Of a stretch of 64,000 nucleotides of DNA, positions 52,707-61,181 are shown piece after piece. The notes beneath the pieces are model-generated. The model was given only the letters and a program-made list of their open reading frames with translations, was not told the DNA's origin and ran no database searches. The position numbers and the translations under genes were made by a program. Each line of letters starts with the position of its first letter. Positions within the stretch are counted from its first letter, which is position 1. The DNA comes from Aurantiacibacter sediminis (lineage in GTDB: Bacteria > Pseudomonadota > Alphaproteobacteria > Sphingomonadales > Sphingomonadaceae). The stretch spans positions 434,001 to 498,000 of the forward strand of contig NZ_JAEANY010000002.1 of assembly GCF_016019885.1 (NCBI RefSeq). The letters are read 5' to 3'.

Positions 52707-55700
52707 ATGCCTGAAAACGACCTCGTCCAGCCCAAGCGTACGATCGATCTCGATCCCGACACGATCGATGCACCGCCGCGCGCGCCCTTTGTCGAGCTGG
52801 GCATTGTCTCATGCTTCAGCTTCCTGCGCGGCGCCTCCGATGCGGTGGACCTCGTGCTGGCCGCGCGGCAGCTCGGCTATGACGCCATCGGGATTGCCGA
52901 TGCCAACAGCATGGCCGGCGTCGTGCGTGTGCATACGGAAGCGAAAACGCTCAAGCTGCGACCTGTCATCGGCACGCGGATCGAAACGACGGAGGGCCTC
53001 GCCTTCCTCGCCTATCCGAAAGATCGCGCCGCCTATGGCCGTCTCTGCCGCCTGATCAGTGCAGGGCGGATGTCGACTCTGGATGGCGAATGGCAGGAGA
53101 AAGGCGCGTGCGAAATCAGCCTCATGATGCTGGCCGAGCATAGCGAAGATGTGCAGCTGATCCTGATCCCGCCCGATGATTTGGGTGCGGAGTTTTCCAT
53201 CAGCGTGGCGAGTAACGTGATCCCCCTCCCGCTTGCGGGAGGGGCTAGGGGTGGGCGCGAACGAAGTGAGCATGGGAAAGAGCCTATCCCCGAACATGAG
53301 GGGAGTAATGATGCCCGTCTATTCGCACCGCAGAACATTACCGCCCCATTCCCCGACATTCTCCCTCATCTCGTGCGCACGCTCCCCACCATGCGCCATA
53401 TCGCGGCGAGCTTCCTCTATCGCGGGAATGACATCGCCCGGATCGACCGGCTCGACATGCTCGCCCGCGCCAATGGCTTGCGGCTGCTGGCGACCAATGA
53501 TGTGCATTACCATGCGGCAGAACGGCGCCCGCTACAGGATGTGATGACGGCGATCCGCCACAAGACCACCGTGGCCGCCGCCGGGCACCTGCTCCATGCC
53601 AATGCCGAACGGCATCTGAAAAGCCCCGAAGAGATGCTGAGCCTGTTCGCCGCGTGGCCGCAGGCGATTCAGGCGACGCGCGAGGTGGCCGATGCCTGCA
53701 ATTTCAGTCTGGATGAGCTGCGCTATGAATATCCGGACGAAATCTATCCCGGTGACATGGGGCCGCAGGAATATCTCGAATGTGCCACCTTCTGGGGCGC
53801 GCAGGAGCGCTATCCGCACGGCATCCCGGACAGCGTCTTCGCCACGCTGGAGAAAGAATTGGCGCTGATCGCCAAGATGGACCTCGCGCGATATTTCCTC
53901 ACCATCCAGGATATCGTCGATTTCGCCCGCACGCAGGTCGATCCGCCGATCCTGTGCCAGGGGCGGGGAAGCGCGGCCAATTCAGCGGTGTGTTTCTGCC
54001 TCGGCATCACCAATGTCGATCCGGCGCATCACCAGCTTTTGTTCGATCGCTTCATATCGGAAGACCGCAAGGAGCCGCCCGATATCGATGTCGATTTCGA
54101 GCATGAGCGGCGTGAGGAGGTGATCCAGTATCTCTATCGCAAATATGGTCGCCACCGCGCTGGCCTGACTGCGACGGTGATCCATTACCGCCCGCGCATG
54201 GCCATCCGCGAAGTCGGCAAGGCGATGGGATTGTCGGAGGACGTCACCAGCGCCCTCGCGCGCACCGTATGGGGCGGATGGGGCAAGGAAATTGGCGAGG
54301 ATCACGCTGCTGAAACGGGCATGGATTTGAGCGATCCGCACCTCAGGCGCGTTCTCACGCTCACCAAGCAAATGGTTGGAATGCCGCGACATCTTTCGCA
54401 GCATGTCGGCGGGTTCATCCTCACCGAAGGCGCGCTGACCGAGACCGTGCCCATCGGCAATGGTGCCATGCCCGATCGGACGTTTATCGAATGGGACAAG
54501 GACGATATCGAGGCGCTCGGCATCCTCAAAGTCGATGTGCTGGCATTGGGCATGCTTACCTGCATCAAGAAATGCCTCGACCTGCTGGAAGATCATCATG
54601 ATCGCCCGCTGACCCTCGCCAGCGTGCCGCGAGAGGACCCGGAAACCTACGCCATGCTGCGCAAGGGCGATTCGCTGGGCGTGTTCCAGGTGGAAAGCCG
54701 CGCGCAGATGAACATGCTGCCGCGCCTGCGCCCGCGCGAGTTTTACGATCTCGTGATCCAGGTCGCCATCGTGCGCCCCGGGCCGATTCAAGGCGATATG
54801 GTGCACCCCTATCTCAAGCGGCGGCGCGGGGCGGAGAAAGTGGTGATCCCCGCGCCCAGTCCGCAACACGGCCCGCCCGATGAGCTGTCCAACATCCTCG
54901 AACGGACGCTTGGCGTACCAATCTTTCAGGAGCAGGCGATGAAAATCGCGCTCGATGCGGCGAAATTCTCGTCCAAGGAGGCGAACCGTCTGCGCAAGGC
55001 CATGGCGACGTTCCGCAGCCGCGGCATGGTGGATGAATTGCAGGACATGATGGTCGAGCGGATGGTGACGCGCGGGTACGACCGTGAATTTGCCGAGCGC
55101 TGCTTCAACCAGATCCGCGGCTTTGGCGAATACGGCTTTCCCGAAAGCCACGCCGCGAGCTTCGCGCATCTGGTCTATGTATCGAGCTGGCTGAAATGCC
55201 ATTTCCCGGCCGCTTTCGCCTGCGGATTGCTCAATTCGCAGCCGATGGGTTTCTATGCCCCGGCGCAGATCGTGCGCGATGCGCGCGAGCATGGTGTGAC
55301 GGTGTTGCCGGCTGATGTGAATTGCAGCGAGTGGGATTGTACTTTGGAGGAATTGCGGCCGTCGGATGCCCACCCCACTGCGACTAGGCAGCAAGCTGCC
55401 AAGTCTCGTAACCCCCTCCCGCATGCGGGAGGGGCCACGGAGGATGGTGGCGAAGTGCGAGGCCGCGCCGATAAACACATCGCCCTGCGACTCGGCCTGC
55501 GGCAGGTCGATGGCCTGCCCGAACATGTCGCGGCAAACCTGCTGGCGGCGCGGGCGCAGGATGGGCCTTTTGGCGATGTTGCCGAGCTGCGAGACCGGGC
55601 GCGGCTTTCCCCTGCGCATATCGAGCGTCTGGCGAGTGCGGACTGCTTCACTTCAATGGATCTTTCACGCAGGCAGGCCCTGTGGGATGCGCGCAGCCTG

Positions 55701-56375
55701 ATCGGCGGGGAGGATCTGCCGCTATTCCTGCACGCAGATGAGCGGGATGAGGGCGCGGAACGCGGCCGCGCGATCCTGCCGAAAATGCCTTTGTCGGAGG
55801 AAGTGGTGGCCGATTACCAGACCACGCGGCTCAGCCTGAAGGCGCATCCGATGGCCTTCCTGCGCGCTAGCCTTGCCCAGCGCGGCTTTGTGCGCGCCTG
55901 CGATCTGAGGGATCGCAAGTTCCGCTCCATGGTGCATGTCGCAGGCGTGGTGCTGATTCGCCAGCGGCCGGGCAGTGCGAAGGGTGTGTGCTTCATCACG
56001 CTGGAGGATGAGACGGGCGTCATCAATCTCGTCGTGTGGCCCGATCTCAAGGAGAAGCAGCGCCGCGTCGTTATGGGATCGCGATTGATGGAAGTGCGCG
56101 GGCGGGTGGAATATGATGACGAAGTGATCCATGTCATTGCCCAGCATATGACTGACGCAACGCCCGAACTTCATCGCCTTTCCGATGACATGCTCAACGC
56201 GCCGCTCGCGCGGGCAGATCACGTCACCAGTCCGCTGCCACCTGGCAAAGGCAGGGTGGTCGAGGCAGCCGAAGGCGCAATCAAGCCGCGCGATCTGATC
56301 GATCAGCTGAGCGGCAGCAAGGGCGGCCATCCGCGCAATGTGCGAATTATTCCCAAATCGCGGGACTTCCACTGA
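52707..56375 (+). CDS. dnaE2: Error-prone DNA polymerase DnaE2 (ImuC)
   Basis: The ATG at 52707 has GGGGTG ahead; GTG at 52698 is possible. 1222 residues, longer than the usual 1,050-1,150 because two palindromic repeats are inserted in frame (residues about 171-198 and 887-911). The PHP-like N domain has VSCFSFLRGASDAVDL but lacks the metal-binding HxH. The catalytic aspartates are in PPDIDVDFEHERREEV. GRGSAANSAVCFCLGIT, FPESHAASFAHLVY and a C-terminal OB fold (GVCFITLEDETGVINLVVWP) are intact. It copies past DNA damage with ImuA and ImuB, whose genes lie about 7 kb upstream. The last bases overlap the extensin-like gene. Confidence 0.94.
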   Translation: MPENDLVQPKRTIDLDPDTIDAPPRAPFVELGIVSCFSFLRGASDAVDLVLAARQLGYDAIGIADANSMAGVVRVHTEAKTLKLRPVIGTRIETTEGLAFLAYPKDRAAYGRLCRLISAGRMSTLDGEWQEKGACEISLMMLAEHSEDVQLILIPPDDLGAEFSISVASNVIPLPLAGGARGGRERSEHGKEPIPEHEGSNDARLFAPQNITAPFPDILPHLVRTLPTMRHIAASFLYRGNDIARIDRLDMLARANGLRLLATNDVHYHAAERRPLQDVMTAIRHKTTVAAAGHLLHANAERHLKSPEEMLSLFAAWPQAIQATREVADACNFSLDELRYEYPDEIYPGDMGPQEYLECATFWGAQERYPHGIPDSVFATLEKELALIAKMDLARYFLTIQDIVDFARTQVDPPILCQGRGSAANSAVCFCLGITNVDPAHHQLLFDRFISEDRKEPPDIDVDFEHERREEVIQYLYRKYGRHRAGLTATVIHYRPRMAIREVGKAMGLSEDVTSALARTVWGGWGKEIGEDHAAETGMDLSDPHLRRVLTLTKQMVGMPRHLSQHVGGFILTEGALTETVPIGNGAMPDRTFIEWDKDDIEALGILKVDVLALGMLTCIKKCLDLLEDHHDRPLTLASVPREDPETYAMLRKGDSLGVFQVESRAQMNMLPRLRPREFYDLVIQVAIVRPGPIQGDMVHPYLKRRRGAEKVVIPAPSPQHGPPDELSNILERTLGVPIFQEQAMKIALDAAKFSSKEANRLRKAMATFRSRGMVDELQDMMVERMVTRGYDREFAERCFNQIRGFGEYGFPESHAASFAHLVYVSSWLKCHFPAAFACGLLNSQPMGFYAPAQIVRDAREHGVTVLPADVNCSEWDCTLEELRPSDAHPTATRQQAAKSRNPLPHAGGATEDGGEVRGRADKHIALRLGLRQVDGLPEHVAANLLAARAQDGPFGDVAELRDRARLSPAHIERLASADCFTSMDLSRRQALWDARSLIGGEDLPLFLHADERDEGAERGRAILPKMPLSEEVVADYQTTRLSLKAHPMAFLRASLAQRGFVRACDLRDRKFRSMVHVAGVVLIRQRPGSAKGVCFITLEDETGVINLVVWPDLKEKQRRVVMGSRLMEVRGRVEYDDEVIHVIAQHMTDATPELHRLSDDMLNAPLARADHVTSPLPPGKGRVVEAAEGAIKPRDLIDQLSGSKGGHPRNVRIIPKSRDFH
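53219..53300. repeat. Palindromic repeat inside dnaE2, copy 1
   Basis: CCCTCCCGCTTGCGGGAGGG is a perfect hairpin followed by GCTAGGGGTGGGCGCGAACG, the same order as in the intergenic copies. It is translated in frame as a Gly/Arg/Pro-rich loop (LPLAGGARGGRERSE). Confidence 0.8.
55366..55440. repeat. Palindromic repeat inside dnaE2, copy 2
   Basis: GCCCACCCCACTGCGACTAG, then CAAGTCTCG, then the hairpin CCCTCCCGCATGCGGGAGGG: the core matches 51034-51153 nearly base for base. It is translated in frame as about 25 residues ending NPLPHAGGATEDG, ahead of the conserved KHIALRLGLRQVDGLP. Confidence 0.85.
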
Positions 56376-57103
56376 TGGCGAAGGGCAAAGCGAAGTCACG
56401 AGTGGCGCGGCGATTGGTTACGCTGCTGGTATTGCTCGCGGCGGGAGCATTCGCGTTAACGTATGGACGCACATGGCTGGAAAAACATCCGCAGCACAAT
56501 CCGTGGGCACCGCTCGATCTCGACAATCCGCGTGGATGGGCGACTTCGATGAAAATCGGTGCGCTGCGCTCCGATCCTGCGGCCTGCCGCGCTGTGCTGG
56601 AGCGCAGCGATATCGCGTTTACGCAGCTTCAGCCCGCGGGCGAGGATGCCTGCCGTCGCGACGATCGCTTGCTGCTCCCAGATTCGCCGCTCGTCCCGGC
56701 AAATCCGGAAATGACCTGCCCGGTCGCAGTCGGATTGAGCCAATGGCTGACGAAAGATGTCAGGCCGCTGGCCGAGGAAATGCTGGGATCGCCGATTGCA
56801 CGCGTGGAGCAGCTTGGCACCTATAATTGTCGGCGCATTGGCGGGGGCAGCGAAGGTCGCTGGAGCGAGCATGCGACCGGCAACGCGATCGACATCTCTG
56901 CATTCGTGCTGCAAGATGGCACGAGGATTTCACTGCTCGCCGATTGGGATGATATTGGCGAGGCAGGGCGTTTCCTGCGCGCCGCGCATGATAGCGCCTG
57001 CCTGAATTTCGGGATCGTCCTATCGCCCGAATATAATGCCGCCCATGCCGATCATTTTCATCTGGACCAGGGCCGACGGCCGACTGCTGGCATGTGCCGA
57101 TGA
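56375..57103 (+). CDS. Extensin-like family protein, membrane-anchored
   Basis: 242 residues. An N-terminal anchor (LVTLLVLLAAGAFALTYG) is followed by a periplasmic Extensin-like C-terminal domain (PF06904 type): CPVAVGLSQWL, RVEQLGTYNCRR, SEHATGNAIDISAF and HADHFHLD. The last two motifs have the His/Asp arrangement of zinc-dependent D-Ala-D-Ala-type hydrolases, so cleavage of peptidoglycan is possible but unproven. It overlaps the dnaE2 stop by one base (TGATG), so it belongs to the same transcript; why an envelope protein follows a mutagenic polymerase is unclear. Confidence 0.88.
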   Translation: MAKGKAKSRVARRLVTLLVLLAAGAFALTYGRTWLEKHPQHNPWAPLDLDNPRGWATSMKIGALRSDPAACRAVLERSDIAFTQLQPAGEDACRRDDRLLLPDSPLVPANPEMTCPVAVGLSQWLTKDVRPLAEEMLGSPIARVEQLGTYNCRRIGGGSEGRWSEHATGNAIDISAFVLQDGTRISLLADWDDIGEAGRFLRAAHDSACLNFGIVLSPEYNAAHADHFHLDQGRRPTAGMCR

Positions 57104-57147
57104 CCTGACGCGCATTCAAACTGCGTCGATTCTGCCAGACAAACAGA

Positions 57148-57173
57148 AACCCCCGCCGAAGCGGGGGTTTTCA
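57148..57173. terminator. Intrinsic terminator
   Basis: AACCCCCGC-CGAA-GCGGGGGTT is a perfect nine-base stem with a stable CGAA loop, followed by TTTTC on the plus strand and A/T-rich sequence on the minus strand. It ends the dnaE2-extensin run and the convergent small gene. Confidence 0.9.
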
Positions 57174-57195
57174 AAAGGTATATGAAGGCCGTTAA

Positions 57196-57426
57196 TTACG
57201 GGCTGGTCGGCAACGGATCGTTGTCGTCTTCATTGTCTTCGATCAGGATGACCAGACCGACAGCAGCCAGAGCTGCGAGCAAAGCGGCGATGACGCCTGC
57301 GCTCATACCAGATTCTTCAGCGTTGAGTACCGGAGCACCTTCACGGTCAATGGTGGGCGCTGCAACGGCGGCGGTGGAGCCGAGCATAAGCCCGGTGGCG
57401 ACTACACTGGTAATAAGCTTCTTCAT
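57196..57426 (-). CDS. Small exported membrane protein with an acidic tail
   Basis: 76 residues from the ATG at 57426, which has GAGGAT seven bases ahead; several upstream in-frame Met codons are less likely. LITSVVATGLMLGSTAAVAA is a signal sequence cut after VAA. A membrane helix follows (AGVIAALLAALAAVGLVILI), then the acidic end EDNEDDNDPLPTSP. No family is recognised; small anchor-plus-acid-tail proteins of this form are common in sphingomonads. Its 208-base upstream region is unusually AT-rich for this window. Confidence 0.65.
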   Translation of the reverse strand: MKKLITSVVATGLMLGSTAAVAAPTIDREGAPVLNAEESGMSAGVIAALLAALAAVGLVILIEDNEDDNDPLPTSP

Positions 57427-57634
57427 ATCCATCCTCATTTTTTGGAGGTTTCTCGTAGTTGATGGCCGTATATCGCGATTGCGGTATAATGTGAAGCCAC
57501 CGTGGCAAATTTTGTTCCTAATTGAGCCATAATCGCGGTGAAGTGACATTCCTACAACAAAAATGGCTTTGAAATTTGGTCAAAAAAATTTTCGCAAACT
57601 TTATGCTGCACCTGCGTTATCAAATGCTCAACGC

Positions 57635-58324
57635 TCAAACTGGTTCCAGCGCGTAACCGGCCGATCGCACAGTACGTATCGGGTCGGGCGCTTTTTCATG
57701 AGCGATCGCTTTCCTAAGCCGCCGGATATGAACATCCACTGTCCGCTCCTCGATCTCGCTGCCAGTGCCCCAGACGGCGTCCAGCAATTGCCCGCGCGAA
57801 AAGACGCGGCGCGGATGCTCCATGAAAAACTTGATCAGGCGATATTCGGTAGGGCCGAGTTGCAGCTCCTTGCCCCGCCGCTCGAGGCGATGCGCGACAG
57901 GATCGAGGCGAAGATCGCCGACCTCAATCGTTTCACCGGCGAGGGCCGGGCGGACGCGCCTGAGTACTGCGGCGACGCGCGCCAGCAGCTCACGCGGTGA
58001 AAAGGGCTTGGTGAGATAGTCGTCTGCGCCCGTTTCAAGGCCGCGCACACGGTCATCTTCGGCTTCGCGTGCGGTCAGCATGATAATGGGCACATGCGCC
58101 GTGCTTTTCTCGCGGCGCAGGCGGCGGCACACTTCGATGCCGCTGACGCCTTCGATCATCCAATCGAGAATTACGAGATCGGGCGTATCTTCGGAAGCAA
58201 GCACCAGGGCTTCATCGCCATCGGGCGTGGCGCGAACGCTGTATCCTTCATTTTCGAACCGGTATTCGAGCAGTTCAGACAGGGCGCTATCGTCTTCCAC
58301 CAGCAAGAGCTTGGGACTGGACAT
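57635..58324 (-). CDS. phoB: Phosphate regulon response regulator PhoB
   Basis: 229 residues. The receiver has Asp54 in LVILDWMIEG and Lys in DDYLTKPF. The winged-helix domain has LGPTEYRLIKFFMEHPRRVF and RTVDVHIRRLRKAI, with RTVRSAGYAL at the end. It is phosphorylated when phosphate is scarce and activates PHO-box promoters such as the one ahead of pstS. It is the last gene of the pst run. The sensor kinase phoR is not in the window. Confidence 0.95.
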   Translation of the reverse strand: MSSPKLLLVEDDSALSELLEYRFENEGYSVRATPDGDEALVLASEDTPDLVILDWMIEGVSGIEVCRRLRREKSTAHVPIIMLTAREAEDDRVRGLETGADDYLTKPFSPRELLARVAAVLRRVRPALAGETIEVGDLRLDPVAHRLERRGKELQLGPTEYRLIKFFMEHPRRVFSRGQLLDAVWGTGSEIEERTVDVHIRRLRKAIAHEKAPDPIRTVRSAGYALEPV

Positions 58325-58431
58325 GCTTGTCTCCGTTCAGCGGCCCGCCAATCGGGTGCCTTCGATGCGGGCTTATGACATTTTCATGGCAGTTTTGTTG
58401 CAGGCTCGCCCTCTAAGGGGGAACTTGCAGA

Positions 58432-59097
58432 TCAGCGCTCGATGTCTTTGGGGTAATCACCCGTAGCGGAATAGTGCACCATTTCAGCGACATTAGTCGC
58501 GTGGTCACCGATTCGCTCAATGTTGCGCGCGACGAATAGAAGCTGCGCGGCGCTGCTGATAGTCTTCGGGTTTTCGACCATATGGCTCACCACATTGCGG
58601 AAAATGCTGTCGTAAAAGGCATCGACCTTCTCATCGCGCTCGATCACTTCGCGCGCCATGATCGGATCGCGCGCGGCGAAGGCGGTGAGCACATCGTGCA
58701 CCATTTCTGCGGCGAGTTCGCCCATGGCGGGAAGCAGCGTGAGCGGCTCGAAAGTTGAGCGACCTTCGATGCGATCTATGCGTTTCGCGATATTCTTGGC
58801 GTAATCGCCGATCCGCTCGACGACACCGCTGATTTTCAGCGCGGCGACAATCTCGCGAAGGTCATCCGCCATAGGCGCGCGCAGGGCGAGGACGCGTACA
58901 GCCATCGCATCGACTTCGGCTTCAAGCGTGTCGAGCTTCTTATCGCGTTCGATGACCTGCTTGGCGAGTTCCTCGTCACCCGTCACGAGTGCACTCAACG
59001 CTTCGCTGATGGCGAGTTCGGCAAGCCCGCCCATTTCCGCGATCAATCCGCGGATATGGGTGATGTCTTCGTCAAAGGCTTTGACTGTATGGTCCAT
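58432..59097 (-). CDS. phoU: Phosphate signalling protein PhoU
   Basis: 221 residues, all helical, two PhoU repeats. VKAFDEDITHIRGLIAEMGG and RVLALRAPMADDLREIVAAL are in the first; VVERIGDYAKNIAKR and IERIGDHATNVAEMV are the paired metal-binding E-R-I-G-D motifs. It links transport state to PhoR/PhoB signalling at the membrane. It starts three bases after the pstB stop. Confidence 0.96.
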   Translation of the reverse strand: MDHTVKAFDEDITHIRGLIAEMGGLAELAISEALSALVTGDEELAKQVIERDKKLDTLEAEVDAMAVRVLALRAPMADDLREIVAALKISGVVERIGDYAKNIAKRIDRIEGRSTFEPLTLLPAMGELAAEMVHDVLTAFAARDPIMAREVIERDEKVDAFYDSIFRNVVSHMVENPKTISSAAQLLFVARNIERIGDHATNVAEMVHYSATGDYPKDIER

Positions 59098-59100
59098 AAT

Positions 59101-59937
59101 TTAGCCGTACCTACCGGTGATGTAATCCTGGGTGCGCTGCTGCGTCGGATTGGTGAATATGTCCGATGTGTGACCGTATTCTACCAGATTGCCCAGATGG
59201 AAAAAGGCCGTTCGTTGGGAAACGCGGGCGGCCTGCTGCATGGAGTGGGTAACAATCACGATCGCGTAATTACCGCGCAAATCGTCGATCAGTTCCTCGA
59301 TTTTGGCGGTTGCGATGGGGTCTAGCGCCGAACACGGCTCGTCCATGAGGATGACTTCGGGATCGACAGCAATGGCGCGCGCGATGCACAGGCGCTGCTG
59401 CTGGCCGCCCGAAAGTGCGGTGCCCGAATCCTGCAGGCGATCCTTCACTTCTTCCCACAGGCCGGCGCGGCGAAGGCTCTTTTCGACAATCGCGTCAAGC
59501 TCTGCCTTGCCTTCGGCCAGGCCGTGAATCTTCGGGCCATAGGCGATGTTGTCGTAAATCGATTTGGGGAAGGGGTTGGGCTTCTGGAAAACCATCCCGA
59601 CACGCGCGCGCAGCTGCACGACATCCATACCGCTGGCGTAAATATCATCGCCATCCAGCTCGATCGTCCCGGTGACGCGCGCTGAAGGGATCGTGTCATT
59701 CATGCGGTTAAGGGCGCGCAGAAAAGTCGATTTGCCGCAGCCCGACGGGCCTATGAAGGCGGTCACGAATTCCTGATAGACGTCGATGTCGACATTATCG
59801 ATCGCCTTCTTGTCACCGTAATAGACGGAAACACCCTTGGCGCGCATTTTGCGCTCGGTCGGCTCAATCGCCTCCGCTGAGGCATTGGACTGCGCCATTT
59901 CGGCGATCGGGGTATCGGCTGTGTCTTGCATCACCAT
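59101..59937 (-). CDS. pstB: Phosphate ABC transporter ATP-binding protein
   Basis: 278 residues with about 25 extra N-terminal residues. Walker [10 protein letters not shown], the ABC signature [14 protein letters not shown], Walker [14 protein letters not shown] and the switch His in VTHSMQQA. It powers phosphate uptake through PstA and PstC. The start overlaps the end of pstA. Confidence 0.97.
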   Translation of the reverse strand: MVMQDTADTPIAEMAQSNASAEAIEPTERKMRAKGVSVYYGDKKAIDNVDIDVYQEFVTAFIGPSGCGKSTFLRALNRMNDTIPSARVTGTIELDGDDIYASGMDVVQLRARVGMVFQKPNPFPKSIYDNIAYGPKIHGLAEGKAELDAIVEKSLRRAGLWEEVKDRLQDSGTALSGGQQQRLCIARAIAVDPEVILMDEPCSALDPIATAKIEELIDDLRGNYAIVIVTHSMQQAARVSQRTAFFHLGNLVEYGHTSDIFTNPTQQRTQDYITGRYG

Positions 59938-61181
59938 TTCTTCTCGAAGCGGTTGCGCAGATAGATGGCGAGGCCATTCATCAGCAGGAGGAATATCAAT
60001 AGCACAATAATCGCCGCACTGGTGCGTTCGACGAATCCGCGGTCGATTTCATCGGACCACAGGAAGATCTGCATCGGCAGCACGGTGGCATTATCGGTGA
60101 GGCCGGAAGGCGGCGTGGCGACAAAGGCGCGCATGCCGATGAGGAGCAGCGGTGCGGTCTCGCCCAGCGCGCGCGCCATGCCGATAATTGTGCCGGTGAG
60201 GATGCCGGGAAGGGCAAGCGGCAGGACATGGTGGAACACCACCTGCACCGGGCTCGCCCCGACAGCCAGCGCGCCGTCGCGGATCGATGGCGGGACCGCC
60301 TTGATCGCATTGCGCCCTGAAATCACGATGACCGGCATGGTCATCAGTGCGAGCGTCATGCCGCCAATCAAGGGAGCGGAGCGGTAACTCGGGAAAATCG
60401 TCAGGAATACGGCCATGCCTAACAAGCCGAAAATGATCGAAGGCACGGCGGCCAGATTGTTGATCGACACTTCGATAATGTCGGTCCAGCGGTTCTTCGG
60501 CGCATATTCTTCAAGGTAAAGCGCCGCACAAACGCCGATGGGAAATGCCAACAGCAATGTGACGAACATCGTCAAGATGGAACCCTTCAGTGCGCCCCAG
60601 ATGCCGACCAGCTGCGGATCGGTGGCATCGGCACGGGTCAGGAAGCCGACATCGAAATTGTCTGCCAGCAGATCGCGCTCGGCCAGATCCTGTGCAAGCG
60701 GCTGCAGCGCCAATTGCCCGTCTTCAGCGTAGGCGCTGGCAAGGTCCTCGCTGGTGGGAAGCCAGAAGCTTGCTTCGCCCTGCAGGATGCTGGGATCGGC
60801 GTGAATTTCTTCCGCGACCAAGCGCCAAGCCTCGCCATTTACGTGCTCTGCACCCTCTGCACCCAGCGTCTGTTCAGCACTAAATTGCACCACCTCGCGC
60901 AGGCCCTGGCCGCTCAGCCGCTGGACCGCGTCATTAAATTCCATTTCGCCCGGCGGCAGTGACAGCCCCATGTCGGGGAAGTCGATATCCACGCGCAGCT
61001 CGGCGCGCTGGAACCCGCCAATACCATTAACGGTCATGGTTGCGAGCAGGAAGAGCAGCACGATGATGGAGAAGATGATGGCCGACAGGCCGATCGCCTT
61101 GAACCGGCGCTCTGCAGCGTAACGCTTTTTAAGGCGTGCTTCGAAAGCGGCGGTGCGTGTGGGGGCTTGGGCGTTACTCAT
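59931..61181 (-). CDS. pstA: Phosphate ABC transporter permease PstA
   Basis: The start at 61181 overlaps the pstC stop (ATGAGTAA); a Met three codons upstream is possible. 416 residues, longer than E. coli PstA because a periplasmic region of about 120 residues ([18 protein letters not shown] onwards) follows the first helix, the DUF3333-type extension common in alphaproteobacteria. The permease core has [20 protein letters not shown] and the EAA-like loop [20 protein letters not shown]. Confidence 0.94.
   Translation of the reverse strand: MSNAQAPTRTAAFEARLKKRYAAERRFKAIGLSAIIFSIIVLLFLLATMTVNGIGGFQRAELRVDIDFPDMGLSLPPGEMEFNDAVQRLSGQGLREVVQFSAEQTLGAEGAEHVNGEAWRLVAEEIHADPSILQGEASFWLPTSEDLASAYAEDGQLALQPLAQDLAERDLLADNFDVGFLTRADATDPQLVGIWGALKGSILTMFVTLLLAFPIGVCAALYLEEYAPKNRWTDIIEVSINNLAAVPSIIFGLLGMAVFLTIFPSYRSAPLIGGMTLALMTMPVIVISGRNAIKAVPPSIRDGALAVGASPVQVVFHHVLPLALPGILTGTIIGMARALGETAPLLLIGMRAFVATPPSGLTDNATVLPMQIFLWSDEIDRGFVERTSAAIIVLLIFLLLMNGLAIYLRNRFEKKW

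Noticed and set aside
53982-55619. A 545-codon open frame antisense to dnaE2
   Set aside because: It is the complement of conserved polymerase sequence; no ribosome site, no motif.
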